NCBI GenBank assembly: GCA_964638715.1
Contig: CAZWZF010000002.1
Location: forward strand, 124,001 to 188,000
Reading direction: 5' to 3'
DNA: 64,000 nt
Origin: JBAXQQ01 sp037131695
GTDB lineage: Bacteria > Armatimonadota > Hebobacteria > CAIYQO01
Made by a program: the position numbers and the translations under genes. Positions 9,779 to 18,506 of this stretch are shown one piece after another; position 1 is the first letter of the stretch; each line of letters starts with the position of its first letter. The notes beneath the pieces are model-generated. The model worked only from the letters and a program-made list of their open reading frames with translations. It did not search any database and was not told the origin of the DNA.

Positions 9779-12166
9779 TTATTCATCATGGTCATCAGGA
9801 AATATTTCATCGTTATTTGCTAAAAAATTATTTCTTTCTGTTGGTCGCGGGCTATTGTTTGTAGGTGAACCTGGACCTACTAAAATCTCTCGAGGTTTGC
9901 TTCCCTGTGCCGCACCTACATATCCGCGCTCTTCCATCATATCCATAATTCGTGCTGCCCGGGTATAACCTATTCGAAACTTTCTTTGCAGGCTTGATGT
10001 AGAAGCGTTACCGGTGAGTTTTACGAAGTCCAGTGCTTTCGTGAATAATTCATCGTCTGGCGCATCATTTCCATATTCGCCGTCAGTTTCTTCACGCAAG
10101 GCATCTTCTTCAATTGCGGCAATCTCATCGCTGAAGAATGGTCTTCCCTGGTCTTTTACATGTTGTACCACACGGTTAATTTCGGCTTCTGTCATGTATG
10201 CGCCTTGAATTCGGGAAGGTTTATTTGCTTCAACCGGTAGATACAGCATATCACCCTGACCAACTAATCGTTCTGCACCGTTCATGTCTAAAATTGTACG
10301 GCTATCAACCTGGGATGCAACAGCGAAAGAGAGACGCGACGGGATATTTGCTTTAATAGTACCGGTGATAACGTTTACTGATGGTCTTTGTGTGGCAACA
10401 ACTAAGTGTATTCCGGTTGCGCGGGCGAGTTGAGCAATTCGACAAATTGAGGTTTCAATTTCTGCGCCTGCAGTCATCATTAAGTCGGCTAACTCATCGA
10501 TAATTATAACGATATAGTGCATATCATCCAAACCTTCAAGTTTGGCAAGTTCATTAAAACCAGAAATATTGCGAACGCCTTTTTCTGCAAAATACTGGTA
10601 TCGTTGTTCCATTTCACGAATTGCCCAGCGCAGCAAGCCTGCTGCGTGTTTTGCATCATAAGCTACCGGTGCAATCAGATGAGGAATTTCTTGATAAAGG
10701 GTTAACTCCACACGTTTTGGGTCAATTAGTAGAAACTTTACTTGCTTGGGTGTCGCGCGCATTAATATCGAACATAGCAAAGTATTAATACAAACAGATT
10801 TACCTGAATTAGTTTGACCGGCAATAAGAATATGAGGCATTTTTGTAATATCTGCTATCCGAGGATGCCCGGCAATATCTCTGCCCAACGCGAAGGCAAG
10901 GGGAGACTTGTTTTTTTGCATTATTTCACTGTCAATTATCTCTTTCAAATCTACAATCACTGCTTCTTTATTTGGTACTTCAATTCCTATAACACCTTTA
11001 CCTGGTACTGGAGCTTCTATACGCACGTCAAGTGCTTTCAATGCAAGAGCAATATCATTTGCCAGATTGGTAATTCTACTGATGCGAATACCCGGAGGGG
11101 GAATTACTTCAAATCGCGTTACCCGGGGTCCGCGCTCTACTGCTTCAACTTTCGCTTCAATCCCAAAGCTTAATAAAGTATCTTCAAGCGATTTAATATG
11201 CTCACGCATATCTTCTTTTACTTGCGTCTTTGGCTTTGGGGTAACACTTAACAATGATGTCGGCGGCAAAATATATTCTTTATTTGTTGTTTTTTCTGGG
11301 AATGCCATTTGCTCAGGATTTCCTTTAGATGGCACTCCGACAATGCTGCCTTTTATTTTATCTGCCTGTTTTGCAATTGCAGATGCCTCATCTGATGGAT
11401 TATCAACAGTTGCTGGCGGTACTATTGGTTCTGCAATAATAGGCTTTGTTTTCTCATTTTTAGGAACTAATATTGATAAAATTCTTTTTTCTTTTTCTTC
11501 TTCAGTTTCTGCGGATTCTTCAAATGGACGATTTTTGATCTTTATTTCCTCTTTCTTTAATTGTTCAACTTTTTCTTTTATTGCATCTATCTTGAATGCA
11601 GGTCTGCTAATTGTGAAAATTGCTGCAATTCCGCGCCAGAGAGTTATAAATGGCCAAGAAAACATTGTCCATAATTTAACATCAGTCAATAATGATATGC
11701 CAATTAGTCCAATGCCGATTAATAAAACCCAGGCAGCTAATTTACCCATCAGGCTTAAAATACCCCAGGCGATTGCTGAACCGAAAAAACCACCATCGTA
11801 TGTTTCAAATTTAGGACGTGCCCAATTAATAGCATTGACAAAAGGCAATTGAAATAAGGAAATCAATACGAAAAACAGCATGCCTGCGCCAGCAAATGTT
11901 GCCATTACATTTTCGTGTGATAAATGAATAAGGATTGATAATCCAGACGAAATTAAGGCAAGTGCAAGCATCCAGGCACCGTATTTACCAAATAAATAAC
12001 TGGTAACTTTCAATAACCCATCAGGAATTAAACCATGAGACCAATAGGAAATAAGTATGAGGATACCAATTACAATTAAACCGATACCAAGTACTTCATA
12101 CCTTATCGGCTTTTGCCGTTTTGATGATGAAGCAGTTTGTTTGCCAGCTGATTTTTGCGTTGCCAT
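9779..12166 (-). CDS. ftsK: DNA translocase FtsK/SpoIIIE
   Basis: FtsK pumps chromosome ends through the closing septum. The 795-residue size is of the short SpoIIIE type. Four to five membrane segments occupy about residues 25-175. A charged Lys/Glu-rich linker follows, then the alpha/beta motor: Walker A GQTNSGKS at 450-457, Walker B in IVIIIDELADLMM, and the ATQRPSVNVITG sensor region. The C-terminal gamma winged helix (about 715-775) ends in RIMDMMEERGYVG and should read orientation sequences. A strong GGAGGGG precedes the ATG. It is divergent from the polyol dehydrogenase gene. Confidence 0.97.
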   Translation of the reverse strand: MATQKSAGKQTASSSKRQKPIRYEVLGIGLIVIGILILISYWSHGLIPDGLLKVTSYLFGKYGAWMLALALISSGLSILIHLSHENVMATFAGAGMLFFVLISLFQLPFVNAINWARPKFETYDGGFFGSAIAWGILSLMGKLAAWVLLIGIGLIGISLLTDVKLWTMFSWPFITLWRGIAAIFTISRPAFKIDAIKEKVEQLKKEEIKIKNRPFEESAETEEEKEKRILSILVPKNEKTKPIIAEPIVPPATVDNPSDEASAIAKQADKIKGSIVGVPSKGNPEQMAFPEKTTNKEYILPPTSLLSVTPKPKTQVKEDMREHIKSLEDTLLSFGIEAKVEAVERGPRVTRFEVIPPPGIRISRITNLANDIALALKALDVRIEAPVPGKGVIGIEVPNKEAVIVDLKEIIDSEIMQKNKSPLAFALGRDIAGHPRIADITKMPHILIAGQTNSGKSVCINTLLCSILMRATPKQVKFLLIDPKRVELTLYQEIPHLIAPVAYDAKHAAGLLRWAIREMEQRYQYFAEKGVRNISGFNELAKLEGLDDMHYIVIIIDELADLMMTAGAEIETSICRIAQLARATGIHLVVATQRPSVNVITGTIKANIPSRLSFAVASQVDSRTILDMNGAERLVGQGDMLYLPVEANKPSRIQGAYMTEAEINRVVQHVKDQGRPFFSDEIAAIEEDALREETDGEYGNDAPDDELFTKALDFVKLTGNASTSSLQRKFRIGYTRAARIMDMMEERGYVGAAQGSKPREILVGPGSPTNNSPRPTERNNFLANNDEIFPDDHDE

Positions 12167-12330
12167 AACCCCTCCGGAATTGCTGAAAATAGACTGTGAT
12201 ACACGGGTTGGTGTCTGTTATATATTACCACGGGGTAGGGGTTACGGCAAGGAAGTTTCAGCTATGTGAAATTAATAAATGAAATTTCCAAATTTACCGA
12301 TATTTTGTTATTGTATTACAGGGAGATACA

Positions 12331-13383
12331 ATGTCTTATAATATACCACAAACTATGAAAACTGCAGTTCTTGCTGATAAAGGCAAGATTGAAATCGTTA
12401 ATAACCCGGTACCGCAACCTGGTGTTGGTGAAGTGCTTGTAAAGATAAAAGCTGTCGGTATTTGCGGCAGCGATGTTCATTATTTCGCAGATGGCCGCAT
12501 CGGTGACGCAGTATGCGATTTTCCTTTTGTTTTAGGACATGAGCCTTCTGGTCAGGTAGTTGCACTTGGTACAGAGATTAATCATTTAAAAGTTGGCGAC
12601 CGTGTTGCGTTAGAACCTGCAGATAGTTGTGGAAAATGCTACCTGTGCCAGACTGGTAGGCCAAATTGCTGTGCTTTAGTGAAATTTTTAGGTTCACCTC
12701 CAATTCCCGGAGTATATGAAGAATATCATGTCTTTAAAGAACATCTTTGCGTGCCAATTCCAGATAGCGTTTCTTACGAAATTGCTGCATTATTAGAACC
12801 ATTAGCGGTAGGGATTCATGCAGTAGATATGTCAAATATGAAAATGGGCAGTAGAATATTTATTGCTGGTTGTGGACCGATAGGTTTATTAACTGCTGTT
12901 TCTGCACGTGCTGCCGGAGCGTCATTTATCGCCATGACTGACCCGATACCTGAACGACGTGCTTTAGCATTGCAAATGGGTGCAGATATGGTTATAGATT
13001 CGGCTGATAAAAATGCTAAAGAAAAGATTATTGAAGCGGCTGGTATGATTGATATAGCCTTTGAGGCTGTAGGGGTACAGGATTCTATAGATGATGCAAC
13101 TTTAATTGTGCGCTCAGGTGGAACTGTTGTAATAATTGGCATTCCAACTGTTGATCGTATTTCCTTATATCCTCATCCGCTGCGTCGAAAAGAATTAAAC
13201 ATAATTATGTCCAGGCGTTCTAATTTCAATCTTGAACCAGCCATTAGGTTGCTTGCGGCTGGAACCTTTGATTTATCAGCTATAATCACTCATAAATACA
13301 TGATAGATGATTTAGGTGAAGCAATGGTGAAAGTGCATAATTATCAGGATGGCGTTAACAAAGCTATGATAATTTTTGATTAA
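12331..13383 (+). CDS. Zinc-dependent polyol (sorbitol-type) dehydrogenase
   Basis: A 350-residue medium-chain dehydrogenase. The catalytic zinc is bound through Cys in GICGSDVH, His-Glu in GHEPSG and Glu in LLEPLAVG. The structural zinc lobe has the Cys series CGKCYLCQTGRPNC. The NAD-binding Rossmann fold has AGCGPIG. The GSDVHYF stretch and lobe pattern are typical of sorbitol/xylitol dehydrogenases, which oxidise a polyol C2 hydroxyl to a ketose. The exact substrate cannot be read. GGGAGA lies just ahead of the ATG. It appears monocistronic, without transport or kinase neighbours. Confidence 0.88.
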   Translation: MSYNIPQTMKTAVLADKGKIEIVNNPVPQPGVGEVLVKIKAVGICGSDVHYFADGRIGDAVCDFPFVLGHEPSGQVVALGTEINHLKVGDRVALEPADSCGKCYLCQTGRPNCCALVKFLGSPPIPGVYEEYHVFKEHLCVPIPDSVSYEIAALLEPLAVGIHAVDMSNMKMGSRIFIAGCGPIGLLTAVSARAAGASFIAMTDPIPERRALALQMGADMVIDSADKNAKEKIIEAAGMIDIAFEAVGVQDSIDDATLIVRSGGTVVIIGIPTVDRISLYPHPLRRKELNIIMSRRSNFNLEPAIRLLAAGTFDLSAIITHKYMIDDLGEAMVKVHNYQDGVNKAMIIFD

Positions 13384-13429
13384 TTTAGAATTATTTTTCT
13401 GTTAAAAGACAAAGTTCTACGTTCAACAG

Positions 13430-13458
13430 TTGTAAAATTTGTTAAAAATTGATACGAT
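13430..13458 (+). promoter_or_regulatory. Candidate accDA promoter
   Basis: TTGTAA, a 17-base spacer, then TACGAT. The predicted transcription start is near 13465, about 78 bases before accD. An inverted repeat (13462-13492) begins at the predicted start. Confidence 0.4.
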
Positions 13459-13461
13459 ACG

Positions 13462-13492
13462 TCAACAATGGCGCCGTGTATCGGCCTGTTGA
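13462..13492. promoter_or_regulatory. Inverted repeat at the accDA start site
   Basis: Outer arms TCAACA (13462-13467) and TGTTGA (13487-13492) enclose a second short inverted repeat GCCG/CGGC. The position over the predicted start suggests an operator; a leader RNA hairpin is the alternative if transcription begins further upstream. Confidence 0.3.
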
Positions 13493-13542
13493 TTGTGTGG
13501 CAAATAATTCCACGAGAATAAACCAACAAGGGTGTTACGCTG

Positions 13543-14418
13543 ATGACTGACGCCAAAACGTCGCAACAAAAACCTGCTAAAGAAATGATGGCAGACATTC
13601 CAGCAGGATTATGGCAAAAATGTCCAAAATGCCGTTCGATGCTTTATATCAAAGAATTAGAACGAAACTTAAGGGTATGTTATAGTTGCCAATATCATTT
13701 TGCCTTAAATACTATTGAACGAATTAACTTGCTGACTGATGATGGCATGTTTAATGAAATTGATGGTGATTTGCGTCCAGGGAACCCGCTTGATTTCCCA
13801 GACTATGAAGAAAAATTAGTAAGAAGCATCGCAAAATCAAAACAGCCGGAAGGTTTCGTATTTGGTGATACAATCATTGGTGGTACTGATGCGGTTTTGG
13901 GTGTAGCTAATTTCGCATTCATGGGTGGAAGCATGGGTTCTGTATATGGCGAGAAAGTTACTCGTTGTATTGAACGCGGTGCAGAATTAAAGAAACCGGT
14001 TGTAATGGTTTGTGCCTCTGGTGGTGCCAGAATGCAAGAAGGAATAATTTCTCTTATGCAGATGGCAAAAACATCGGCAGCCTGTGAAAAATTAAAAGCA
14101 GCCGGACAATTTTATTTAGTTGTGATGACTGATCCAACAACTGCTGGCGTTTTAGCAAGTTACGCTTCACTTGGCGATATTATTATTGCAGAACCAGGAG
14201 CATTAATCGGCTTTGCTGGCCCTCGCGTTATTGAACAAAACCTTAAAATTAAATTGCCTCCAGGAACACATACTTCTGAGTTCCAATTGAATCACGGAAT
14301 GATCGATATGGTCAGTCATCGTCGTGATTTACGCAGTACAGTTGCTAAATTAGTGGCAATGATGGCACCTCACGCTGCTACATCAGCAGTTAAAGAGGTT
14401 GGGGAGGCAGCAGAATGA
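13543..14418 (+). CDS. accD: Acetyl-CoA carboxylase carboxyltransferase subunit beta
   Basis: AccD with AccA forms the carboxyltransferase that moves CO2 from biotin to acetyl-CoA, the committed step of fatty acid synthesis. The 291-residue protein starts with the conserved zinc ribbon (C27, C30, C46, C49). It continues with the crotonase-fold carboxyltransferase core, including VMVCASGGARMQEG and the GGSMGS oxyanion region. It overlaps accA by four bases (ATGA), giving 1:1 coupled translation. A start-site inverted repeat may regulate the pair. Confidence 0.97.
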   Translation: MTDAKTSQQKPAKEMMADIPAGLWQKCPKCRSMLYIKELERNLRVCYSCQYHFALNTIERINLLTDDGMFNEIDGDLRPGNPLDFPDYEEKLVRSIAKSKQPEGFVFGDTIIGGTDAVLGVANFAFMGGSMGSVYGEKVTRCIERGAELKKPVVMVCASGGARMQEGIISLMQMAKTSAACEKLKAAGQFYLVVMTDPTTAGVLASYASLGDIIIAEPGALIGFAGPRVIEQNLKIKLPPGTHTSEFQLNHGMIDMVSHRRDLRSTVAKLVAMMAPHAATSAVKEVGEAAE

Positions 14419-15401
14419 GCAACAATAGTCATAATGCAAGTCGATGGTTACCATTTGAAAGGCCATTGCAAGAAATTGATGAACAGATTACTCAATTAGA
14501 ATCATATACCACTTCACACGGAATAGACCGCAGTGAACAAATTAAACATTTGCGTGATGAATATGCACGATTAAGCCAGCATATTTTCACACATTTGTCA
14601 GCGTGGGATAAAACAATGATGGCACGTCACCCTAACCGGCCTTATACACTTGATTATATCAAGATTATTTTCGATGACTTCATCGAATTGCATGGCGACC
14701 GCAGATTTGGCGACGACCCGGCGATTGTTGCTGGTGTTGCTACCTTAAATGGTCGTACGGTGATGATTATTGGACACCAGAAGGGAAGAGACGTTAAGGA
14801 ACGCACATTCCGCAACTTTGGCAGTGCAAAACCAGAAGGATACCGCAAAGCTATGCGGGTAATGGATATCGCAGAACGAATGAATATTCCGGTAATATCA
14901 TTTGTTGATACTCCTGCTGCAGAAGCAAGATTGGAAGCTGAAGAACGCGGCATATCTGAAGCTATCGCATCAAGCATGGCAATGATGTCCCGTTTGAAAA
15001 CTCCAATATATGTTGTTGTTATTGGCGAAGGCGGCAGTGGCGGCGCGATAGGTATCGCTGTCGGCGATCATATCTGTATGCTTGAACATACTATTTATTC
15101 CGTTATTCCCCCGGAAGGCTGTGCAGCGATATTAGATACTTTCGGTCGTGATGGTACTCGTGGTGGGGAAGCCGCCGCAGCTTTGAAAATTACCGCTCAT
15201 GATAACCTGCGAATGGGAATTATTGATGAAGTTATCTCGGAACCGATTGGTGGTGCTCATCGAAATGCTTTGGAAGCTGCATTAACAATTAAAGAGAGCA
15301 TTTTAAACAATTTAGCAAAACTTGATAAATTATCAAAAGAAGAATTAGTTAATAAAAGATACGCAAAATTTAGAAAAATTGGTGAATTTGAGAAAGAATA
15401 A
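14415..15401 (+). CDS. accA: Acetyl-CoA carboxylase carboxyltransferase subunit alpha
   Basis: A 328-residue partner of AccD. Recognisable blocks are HGDRRFGDDPAIV near residue 95, IGHQKGRDVKER, the GSAKPEGYRKA loop, and GEGGSGGAIGI, which forms the oxyanion hole for the biotin carbonyl. The start overlaps the accD stop (ATGA). A long hairpin 17 bases after the stop closes the two-gene operon. The biotin carrier and carboxylase genes are not in this window. Confidence 0.97.
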   Translation: MSNNSHNASRWLPFERPLQEIDEQITQLESYTTSHGIDRSEQIKHLRDEYARLSQHIFTHLSAWDKTMMARHPNRPYTLDYIKIIFDDFIELHGDRRFGDDPAIVAGVATLNGRTVMIIGHQKGRDVKERTFRNFGSAKPEGYRKAMRVMDIAERMNIPVISFVDTPAAEARLEAEERGISEAIASSMAMMSRLKTPIYVVVIGEGGSGGAIGIAVGDHICMLEHTIYSVIPPEGCAAILDTFGRDGTRGGEAAAALKITAHDNLRMGIIDEVISEPIGGAHRNALEAALTIKESILNNLAKLDKLSKEELVNKRYAKFRKIGEFEKE

Positions 15402-15418
15402 TAAAAAAATATGAAATT

Positions 15419-15451
15419 ATACGCGCAACCTGACTATCAGGTTGCGCGTAT
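15419..15451 (+). terminator. accDA terminator
   Basis: A 15-bp perfect stem (core CGCGCAACCTGA/TCAGGTTGCGCG) with a 3-base loop, followed by a T-rich stretch. It separates accA from the next co-directional gene. Confidence 0.8.
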
Positions 15452-15508
15452 TTGTTATGAATATGATAAAATAAGTCATGCAGAATGATTAGTTCTGGAG
15501 TGTGAGTT

Positions 15509-18001
15509 ATGTTAAACCGAATAATAAAATTATTTTTAGTCGTGGTCGCAACAGTAGTAACTGTTTTTGCGGCACCGCCTAATGTTAAGAGCGACCGGGA
15601 AGAATTAAGATTAGTCGGTGACGTTAAATCCGTTTTAATAAGTGAAAATGGCATACCTACACTTAGGTACGACTTTAGTCCTACGCAAAATGGTAATCTC
15701 TGGATTGGCTATACATATAAAGATGATGGTAAAATTGACTATACTATCAAACGTGGGCCAGAGGTAACAAATCCTGAAACAAATGAATTTAAAAAAGTAT
15801 TTCTGTGGCAGCGTGGTGTAAAGACAGAAATTAAAAGAGAAGATTATTACGATGAAGCTGGTAATGTAGTCGGTTATTCGTATTTTAATTTAAACAGCAA
15901 TAACGAATTTGTTAAGCAAAGCTATAAATATGATGCTTCCGGTAATAAAGATGAACGCGGTACTGGTATATCAGACGCAAAAAAGAATAAAGTTGAGAAA
16001 TTCGCTTATGATAATATGGGAAATATTATTGAGAAAGCTGAATATATTAACGATATTAAAGCGCGAGAATTTAAATATAGTTATGAGTTTGATCTCGAAG
16101 GAAACTGGACAAAAAGAACTATACAATCTAAGGATATTGCTGCCGGTCAGACAAATTTTAGGCAATCATCAATAACAACTCGTGATTTTTCGTATTATTC
16201 ATTAAAGAATCCACCGCCTCCTGTAGTGGATCCAGTAAAATTAAGCAATAATTTTGGATATGCTGATACTGTCCATGTTTTAGGTGCTGATGTAACTTTA
16301 CCTACTGATTACAAAACGCAATTATCTTGGAAATTAACAGGTAATGTGCCAACTATTAAAGCTGGAGATTTCCTTACTGCAGGTGATGTAGCTAATGGCT
16401 CTTTCAAATTTGGTCGCTACGTTGAATCTGCCATGAAAAATGCTGATGGATCTATAACGGTAAACACCAGTAGAATTGACCCAACTAAAGCATTGCCGAA
16501 ACGAAAACCAGGCGATCCTAACGCACCGGTTACTGACCCTAATGCGCCAATAGTACCTGATCCTATTATTCCTGTTGTTGTGCCTTCAATTCGATTAAAA
16601 GAGAATTGTGTTGCAATATTGCCAACTAATGATAAAGTAAAGATTGCCGGAATGGATACAAAAGATAAATTTTTTACTAAGATCACATTTTCCGCGATAG
16701 ATACACAACCTGCTGTTGGTTCTTATTTATATCTGGCAATTAACCCGCCGGTTGTAAATGAAGAAAAATATCTAAAAGTTGAAGCGACTGAGCAAAAATA
16801 TGGCGTTACTGTTATTACCGCATCAAATGCAACACCATTTGATATTATCAGACCTGCTAAACCAGGCAGGCAGGGACTTGTACAATATAAACCAAATGTA
16901 ATGTTTACTAAGGTTAATATTGATTATAAAATGACTGAATTAACAGATAGTACTGTTGCATTCCTTGATCCGTCACCAAGCTGGCAAGTTGGTGATATCG
17001 TAGTATTGGATCAGAATATGCCTGTTGTTACTCAGCCGACAAACCCGAATGGTATGCAACCACAGCCACAGCCTACTCCAGTAATGCAACCGCAAACTGG
17101 AGTTCCAGGAATCGGCGGTACAGGCAGCAACGAACGTAAAATATTGAGAATCTCACATCCGGTAACTGGGATTACGGTATTTGATACAACACAGGCGCAG
17201 CCAGCAGAATTATATAATGAAATTCCTGGATATAAATATCCGGTATTGCAACCAAAAGTTATTCCCGGTTTACCCAATGGTGCGGGACCAAACATGAATC
17301 CAAATGATGCGCCACTGATTTTAACCGCTGATATGCCATACAAGTTTATGAGAGTAGTTACTATTAATAACATACCAATGGCTATATTTGAAAATCCAGC
17401 TCCAACAGTTCAACCCGGTAAAAAAATTATTATTCCTCAAACTCCAAATAGTCCTGAAATTGTTATGACTGTAAACGGAATGCCTACACCTTATGGTAAT
17501 AATACCGGTATCCCAGTTATAGTTGATAATCAAAATCAGCCAAATAACCCGAATGGGACACCGCAAACTCAACAACCGCCGGTTCAACCAGCCAAGCCTA
17601 CTATTAAGGCTGGTGTTAAAGTATTGCCATCCACCGTTCGAGTTTCATATTACAATGAAGCTAATAAATCGATGATTTTAAAAGGTGATGTCCCTGATTT
17701 GCGCAAAGGTGATTTAGTCGTATTCGAAGGCCCAGTCCTTGAAGCTGCATCGAAAAAAACGTTGCAAGGTATACAAGTAAGAATAACAGTTATTCCTCCT
17801 GTAGGTGGGGTATTAAGGTATTCATTTGAAAAAGTAAGTAAAGATGAAGTTTACGACCAGCCACAGGTGCAGGCAAATAATAATGACCCAATGGATGATG
17901 GTAATATGGGTGCCGGGCCTGGTCCAAGTGTCGGACGCCCTAAGACTGTAGGTCCGGGTGTTGCTTTACCGCCAGTGGTCACCCCAATGTTGGGGTTCTA
18001 A
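15509..18001 (+). CDS. Secreted protein with YD-like repeats and Pro/Asn-rich linkers, unknown function
   Basis: An 830-residue exported protein; a signal peptide spans about residues 1-22, ending near VFAAP. Residues about 60-225 hold five loose repeats of the form YD..GN.....Y (for example YYDEAGNVVGY, YKYDASGNKDE, FAYDNMGNIIE, YEFDLEGNW), resembling RHS/YD repeats. The rest alternates beta-rich segments of 60-90 residues with linkers rich in Pro, Asn and Gln (near 320-350, 510-540, 680-705 and at the C-terminus). No catalytic motif is evident. GGAG-type Shine-Dalgarno is present (tctGGAGtgtgag). The terminator hairpin is shared with the convergent GNAT gene. Confidence 0.75.
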   Translation: MLNRIIKLFLVVVATVVTVFAAPPNVKSDREELRLVGDVKSVLISENGIPTLRYDFSPTQNGNLWIGYTYKDDGKIDYTIKRGPEVTNPETNEFKKVFLWQRGVKTEIKREDYYDEAGNVVGYSYFNLNSNNEFVKQSYKYDASGNKDERGTGISDAKKNKVEKFAYDNMGNIIEKAEYINDIKAREFKYSYEFDLEGNWTKRTIQSKDIAAGQTNFRQSSITTRDFSYYSLKNPPPPVVDPVKLSNNFGYADTVHVLGADVTLPTDYKTQLSWKLTGNVPTIKAGDFLTAGDVANGSFKFGRYVESAMKNADGSITVNTSRIDPTKALPKRKPGDPNAPVTDPNAPIVPDPIIPVVVPSIRLKENCVAILPTNDKVKIAGMDTKDKFFTKITFSAIDTQPAVGSYLYLAINPPVVNEEKYLKVEATEQKYGVTVITASNATPFDIIRPAKPGRQGLVQYKPNVMFTKVNIDYKMTELTDSTVAFLDPSPSWQVGDIVVLDQNMPVVTQPTNPNGMQPQPQPTPVMQPQTGVPGIGGTGSNERKILRISHPVTGITVFDTTQAQPAELYNEIPGYKYPVLQPKVIPGLPNGAGPNMNPNDAPLILTADMPYKFMRVVTINNIPMAIFENPAPTVQPGKKIIIPQTPNSPEIVMTVNGMPTPYGNNTGIPVIVDNQNQPNNPNGTPQTQQPPVQPAKPTIKAGVKVLPSTVRVSYYNEANKSMILKGDVPDLRKGDLVVFEGPVLEAASKKTLQGIQVRITVIPPVGGVLRYSFEKVSKDEVYDQPQVQANNNDPMDDGNMGAGPGPSVGRPKTVGPGVALPPVVTPMLGF

Positions 18002-18014
18002 ATTGTTAAATTAA

Positions 18015-18049
18015 AAAATCCCCCTGCATTTAATTTGCAGGGGGATTTT
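18015..18049. terminator. Bidirectional terminator
   Basis: A 14-bp stem with core ATCCCCCTGCA/TGCAGGGGGAT and a 7-base loop. An A-run on the left and T-run on the right give a U-tract on either strand. It lies between convergent genes. Confidence 0.88.
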
Positions 18050-18068
18050 CTTTTTAAGTATTACAAAA

Positions 18069-18506
18069 TTATTCAGTTCTTCTCTTCACCATAAATCGTT
18101 CAGGATGAGGATATAAATTAAACCCGGCTTTTTCATATACTTTTTGTGCGTCTTGAGTTAATAAATAAAACGAACCTACTTCTTTTAACTTTGGATGTGT
18201 ATAGAAAAATTGCAGGATATTTTGGGCAATTCCTTGATTCCGATAAACTACGTCTACAAAAACATCAGCAATATACGCGAATCGTGTAGTATCTGAGATA
18301 CAGCGCGCAAAAGCAACTTGTTGTCCGTCAGCATTAAATACTCCTACACACACGGTTGAATTTTCAGAACCTTGAATAACTTTCTCGCGTGAAATACCTG
18401 GCGACCAGTAGGTACTGGCCAGCCAGGCAGTTATTACATTAAAGTCAAAATCATCGAGATTATCAGAAAATATATATGCTTCTGTTTTATCTGTTGAATG
18501 TATCAC
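18069..18506 (-). CDS. GNAT-family acetyltransferase
   Basis: A GCN5-related N-acetyltransferase of about 145 residues. Acetyl-CoA motif A is seen as VFVDVVYRNQGIAQNIL (R/Q-x-x-G-x-A), followed by a helix and the motif B end KVYEKAGFNLYP. The GTG at 18506 is chosen because AAAGG lies 5 bases upstream; ATG codons at 18539 and 18617 are deeper inside glyS and less likely. The gene overlaps the end of glyS by 20 bases, so it is co-transcribed with it. The substrate is unknown. The family acetylates small amines or protein N-termini. Confidence 0.8.
   Translation of the reverse strand: MIHSTDKTEAYIFSDNLDDFDFNVITAWLASTYWSPGISREKVIQGSENSTVCVGVFNADGQQVAFARCISDTTRFAYIADVFVDVVYRNQGIAQNILQFFYTHPKLKEVGSFYLLTQDAQKVYEKAGFNLYPHPERFMVKRRTE

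Noticed and set aside
10908..11852. 314-residue frame on the plus strand
   Set aside because: Lies opposite ftsK; sequence is Ser/Ile/Phe-rich as expected of an antisense frame, and ftsK has clear motifs across the same bases.
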